Below, one piece after another: positions 5,959 to 6,978 of a DNA stretch of 6,978 nucleotides. Where the stretch lies: the NCBI GenBank assembly GCA_030630935.1, contig DAOVMD010000160.1, positions 1 through 6,978 of the forward strand. Reading direction: 5' to 3'. Position numbers and translations under genes: made by a program. The notes under the pieces are model-generated. The model ran no database searches, was not told the origin of the DNA, and saw only the letters and a program-made list of their open reading frames with translations. The stretch's first letter is position 1; each line of letters opens with the position of its first letter. This DNA is from Candidatus Mcinerneyibacteriota bacterium. GTDB lineage: Bacteria; AUK180; JAQVHJ01.

Positions 5959-6978
5959 GAATTAAAAATATTCACTTTGTTGGTATTGGTGGTTCAGGAA
6001 TGTGCGGCATTGCCGAGATTCTTCACAATCTTGGATTCAAGGTTACCGGCAGTGACCTTTCTGAATCGGAAACCGTTGCACACCTCAGGGAGCTCGGGAT
6101 TCCTGTTTTTATAGGTCACTCTGAGAAGAACCTGGGCGATGCAGAAGTTCTGGTAAAATCAACTGCAGTTCCTGAAACCAATCCTGAGATTCAAGAAGGG
6201 TTCAGGAAGAAAATCCCGGTAATCCGTAGAGCTGAGATGTTAGGAGAATTGATGAGGTTAAAGGAAGGGATCGCAGTTGCTGGAACTCATGGTAAGACAA
6301 CTACAACTTCTATGGTCGCAACAATTATGCACTTTGCAAAATTAGACCCTACAATAATTATAGGCGGCAGGTTATCACTGATTGAATCACATGCAAAACT
6401 TGGAAAGAGCGAGTTCCTTGTTGCAGAAGCAGATGAATCAGACGGATCCTTCCTGTCACTATTACCTTCAATTGGAATCATTACCAATATTGATAATGAT
6501 CATTTAGATTTCTATGAAAGCTTCAGTAAAATTAAGGATGCATTTATTAGTTTTGCGAATAATGTTCCATTTTACGGATTTGTATGTATTTGTCTTGATT
6601 GTGAAAATATCCAGGAGATCCTGCCGCATTTGACAAAGTTCTATATTACATATGGAATCGAAACTAATGCGGATTTCCAGGCACGCGACATTAAATTCGA
6701 TTATAAAAGTACTACATACAATCTATACTTTAAGAATGAATTATTGGGCGGGATAAAGCTCCAGGTTCCGGGGAAAGCAACAGTATTAAATTCTCTTGCT
6801 GCAATTGCAACTTCTCATGAACTGGGAATTGATTTCAAAACTTACTCGATGGGCATTTCGAAATACCAGGGTCTTCATCGACGTATGGAGTTCATGGGGA
6901 AATGTAAAGGAGCAATGGTCTTCAATGATTATGGTCATCACCCGACTGAAGTTAAGGTAACTCTCCAAACATTTAAAC
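5949..6978 (+). CDS. murC: UDP-N-acetylmuramate:L-alanine ligase MurC, 3' part missing
   Basis: MurC is the cytoplasmic ligase that starts the stem peptide by joining L-Ala to UDP-MurNAc with ATP. The window holds 343 codons of a family of about 460-490; the frame is open at the right edge, so the end of the C-terminal domain is missing. Visible features: IHFVGIGGSGMCGIAEIL at 8-25 (UDP-binding N-terminal loop), VTGSD at 32-36, KSTAVPETNPE at 70-80, VAGTHGKTTTT at 110-120 (Lys116), VAEADESDGSFL at 158-169, NIDNDHLDFY at 180-189 (metal-site His185), HRRMEF at 310-315 (Arg312), and NDYGHHPTEV at 326-335 (Asp327). The odd point is PGKATVLN at 274-281, where the family has G-x-H-N-x-x-N: His-Asn is replaced by Ala277-Thr278, while Asn281 is kept. 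The ATG overlaps murG by 10 bp. All other landmarks are intact, so the identity is secure. Confidence 0.97.
   Translation, partial: MFLGIKNIHFVGIGGSGMCGIAEILHNLGFKVTGSDLSESETVAHLRELGIPVFIGHSEKNLGDAEVLVKSTAVPETNPEIQEGFRKKIPVIRRAEMLGELMRLKEGIAVAGTHGKTTTTSMVATIMHFAKLDPTIIIGGRLSLIESHAKLGKSEFLVAEADESDGSFLSLLPSIGIITNIDNDHLDFYESFSKIKDAFISFANNVPFYGFVCICLDCENIQEILPHLTKFYITYGIETNADFQARDIKFDYKSTTYNLYFKNELLGGIKLQVPGKATVLNSLAAIATSHELGIDFKTYSMGISKYQGLHRRMEFMGKCKGAMVFNDYGHHPTEVKVTLQTFK

Noticed and set aside
6287-6487. 66-codon open frame on the - strand inside murC
   Set aside because: It is opposite the conserved MurC ATP-binding region and has no supporting signal.
1-6978. A previously undescribed system in this window
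   Set aside because: Every stretch is accounted for by conserved dcw genes in a common order. There is no unexplained gene, array, repeat family or intergenic region large enough to hold one.

Overview
This window is one uninterrupted piece of a division and cell-wall (dcw) gene cluster. All genes are on the + strand, in the order murF (5' part missing) - mraY - murD - ftsW - murG - murC (3' part missing). Every product acts in making or handling the lipid-linked peptidoglycan precursor. Essentially no base is non-coding: between 37 and 6978 the only untranslated bases are 2319-2320. I see no tRNA, rRNA, mobile element, CRISPR array, terminator or promoter.

Organism: the sequence is AT-rich (roughly 35-40% GC from sampled lines) with many Lys/Ile/Asn codons. 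The dcw order, with murF retained next to mraY, is widespread among Bacteria. The proteins are full-length and look like those of a free-living, peptidoglycan-making bacterium. An FCB-type lineage (Ignavibacteria, Marinimicrobia or similar) would fit, but this is an impression and not a taxonomic call. The five complete stop codons are TAG, TAA, TAA, TAA and TAG. Trp is encoded by TGG, and no TGA lies inside any intact frame.

How the genes work together: MurC adds L-Ala to UDP-MurNAc, MurD adds D-Glu, MurE (not in the window) adds the third residue, and MurF adds D-Ala-D-Ala. MraY transfers the phospho-MurNAc-pentapeptide to undecaprenyl phosphate to make lipid I. MurG adds GlcNAc to make lipid II, and FtsW polymerises lipid II at the division septum. 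Junctions are a 1-bp overlap (murF/mraY), a 2-bp gap (mraY/murD), and overlaps of 11, 11 and 10 bp (murD/ftsW, ftsW/murG, murG/murC). This indicates one co-transcribed, translationally coupled operon whose promoter lies upstream of the window.

Points for a second look: (i) the murF frame has an in-frame TGA at 34-36, although recognisable MurF sequence continues on both sides; (ii) MurC has Ala-Thr where the Mur-ligase His-Asn pair is expected; (iii) the MurG glycine-rich loop has a Lys in place of a Gly; (iv) CCCGGG is strongly over-represented for such AT-rich DNA. I found no sign of a new biological system; the window is otherwise a conventional dcw segment.
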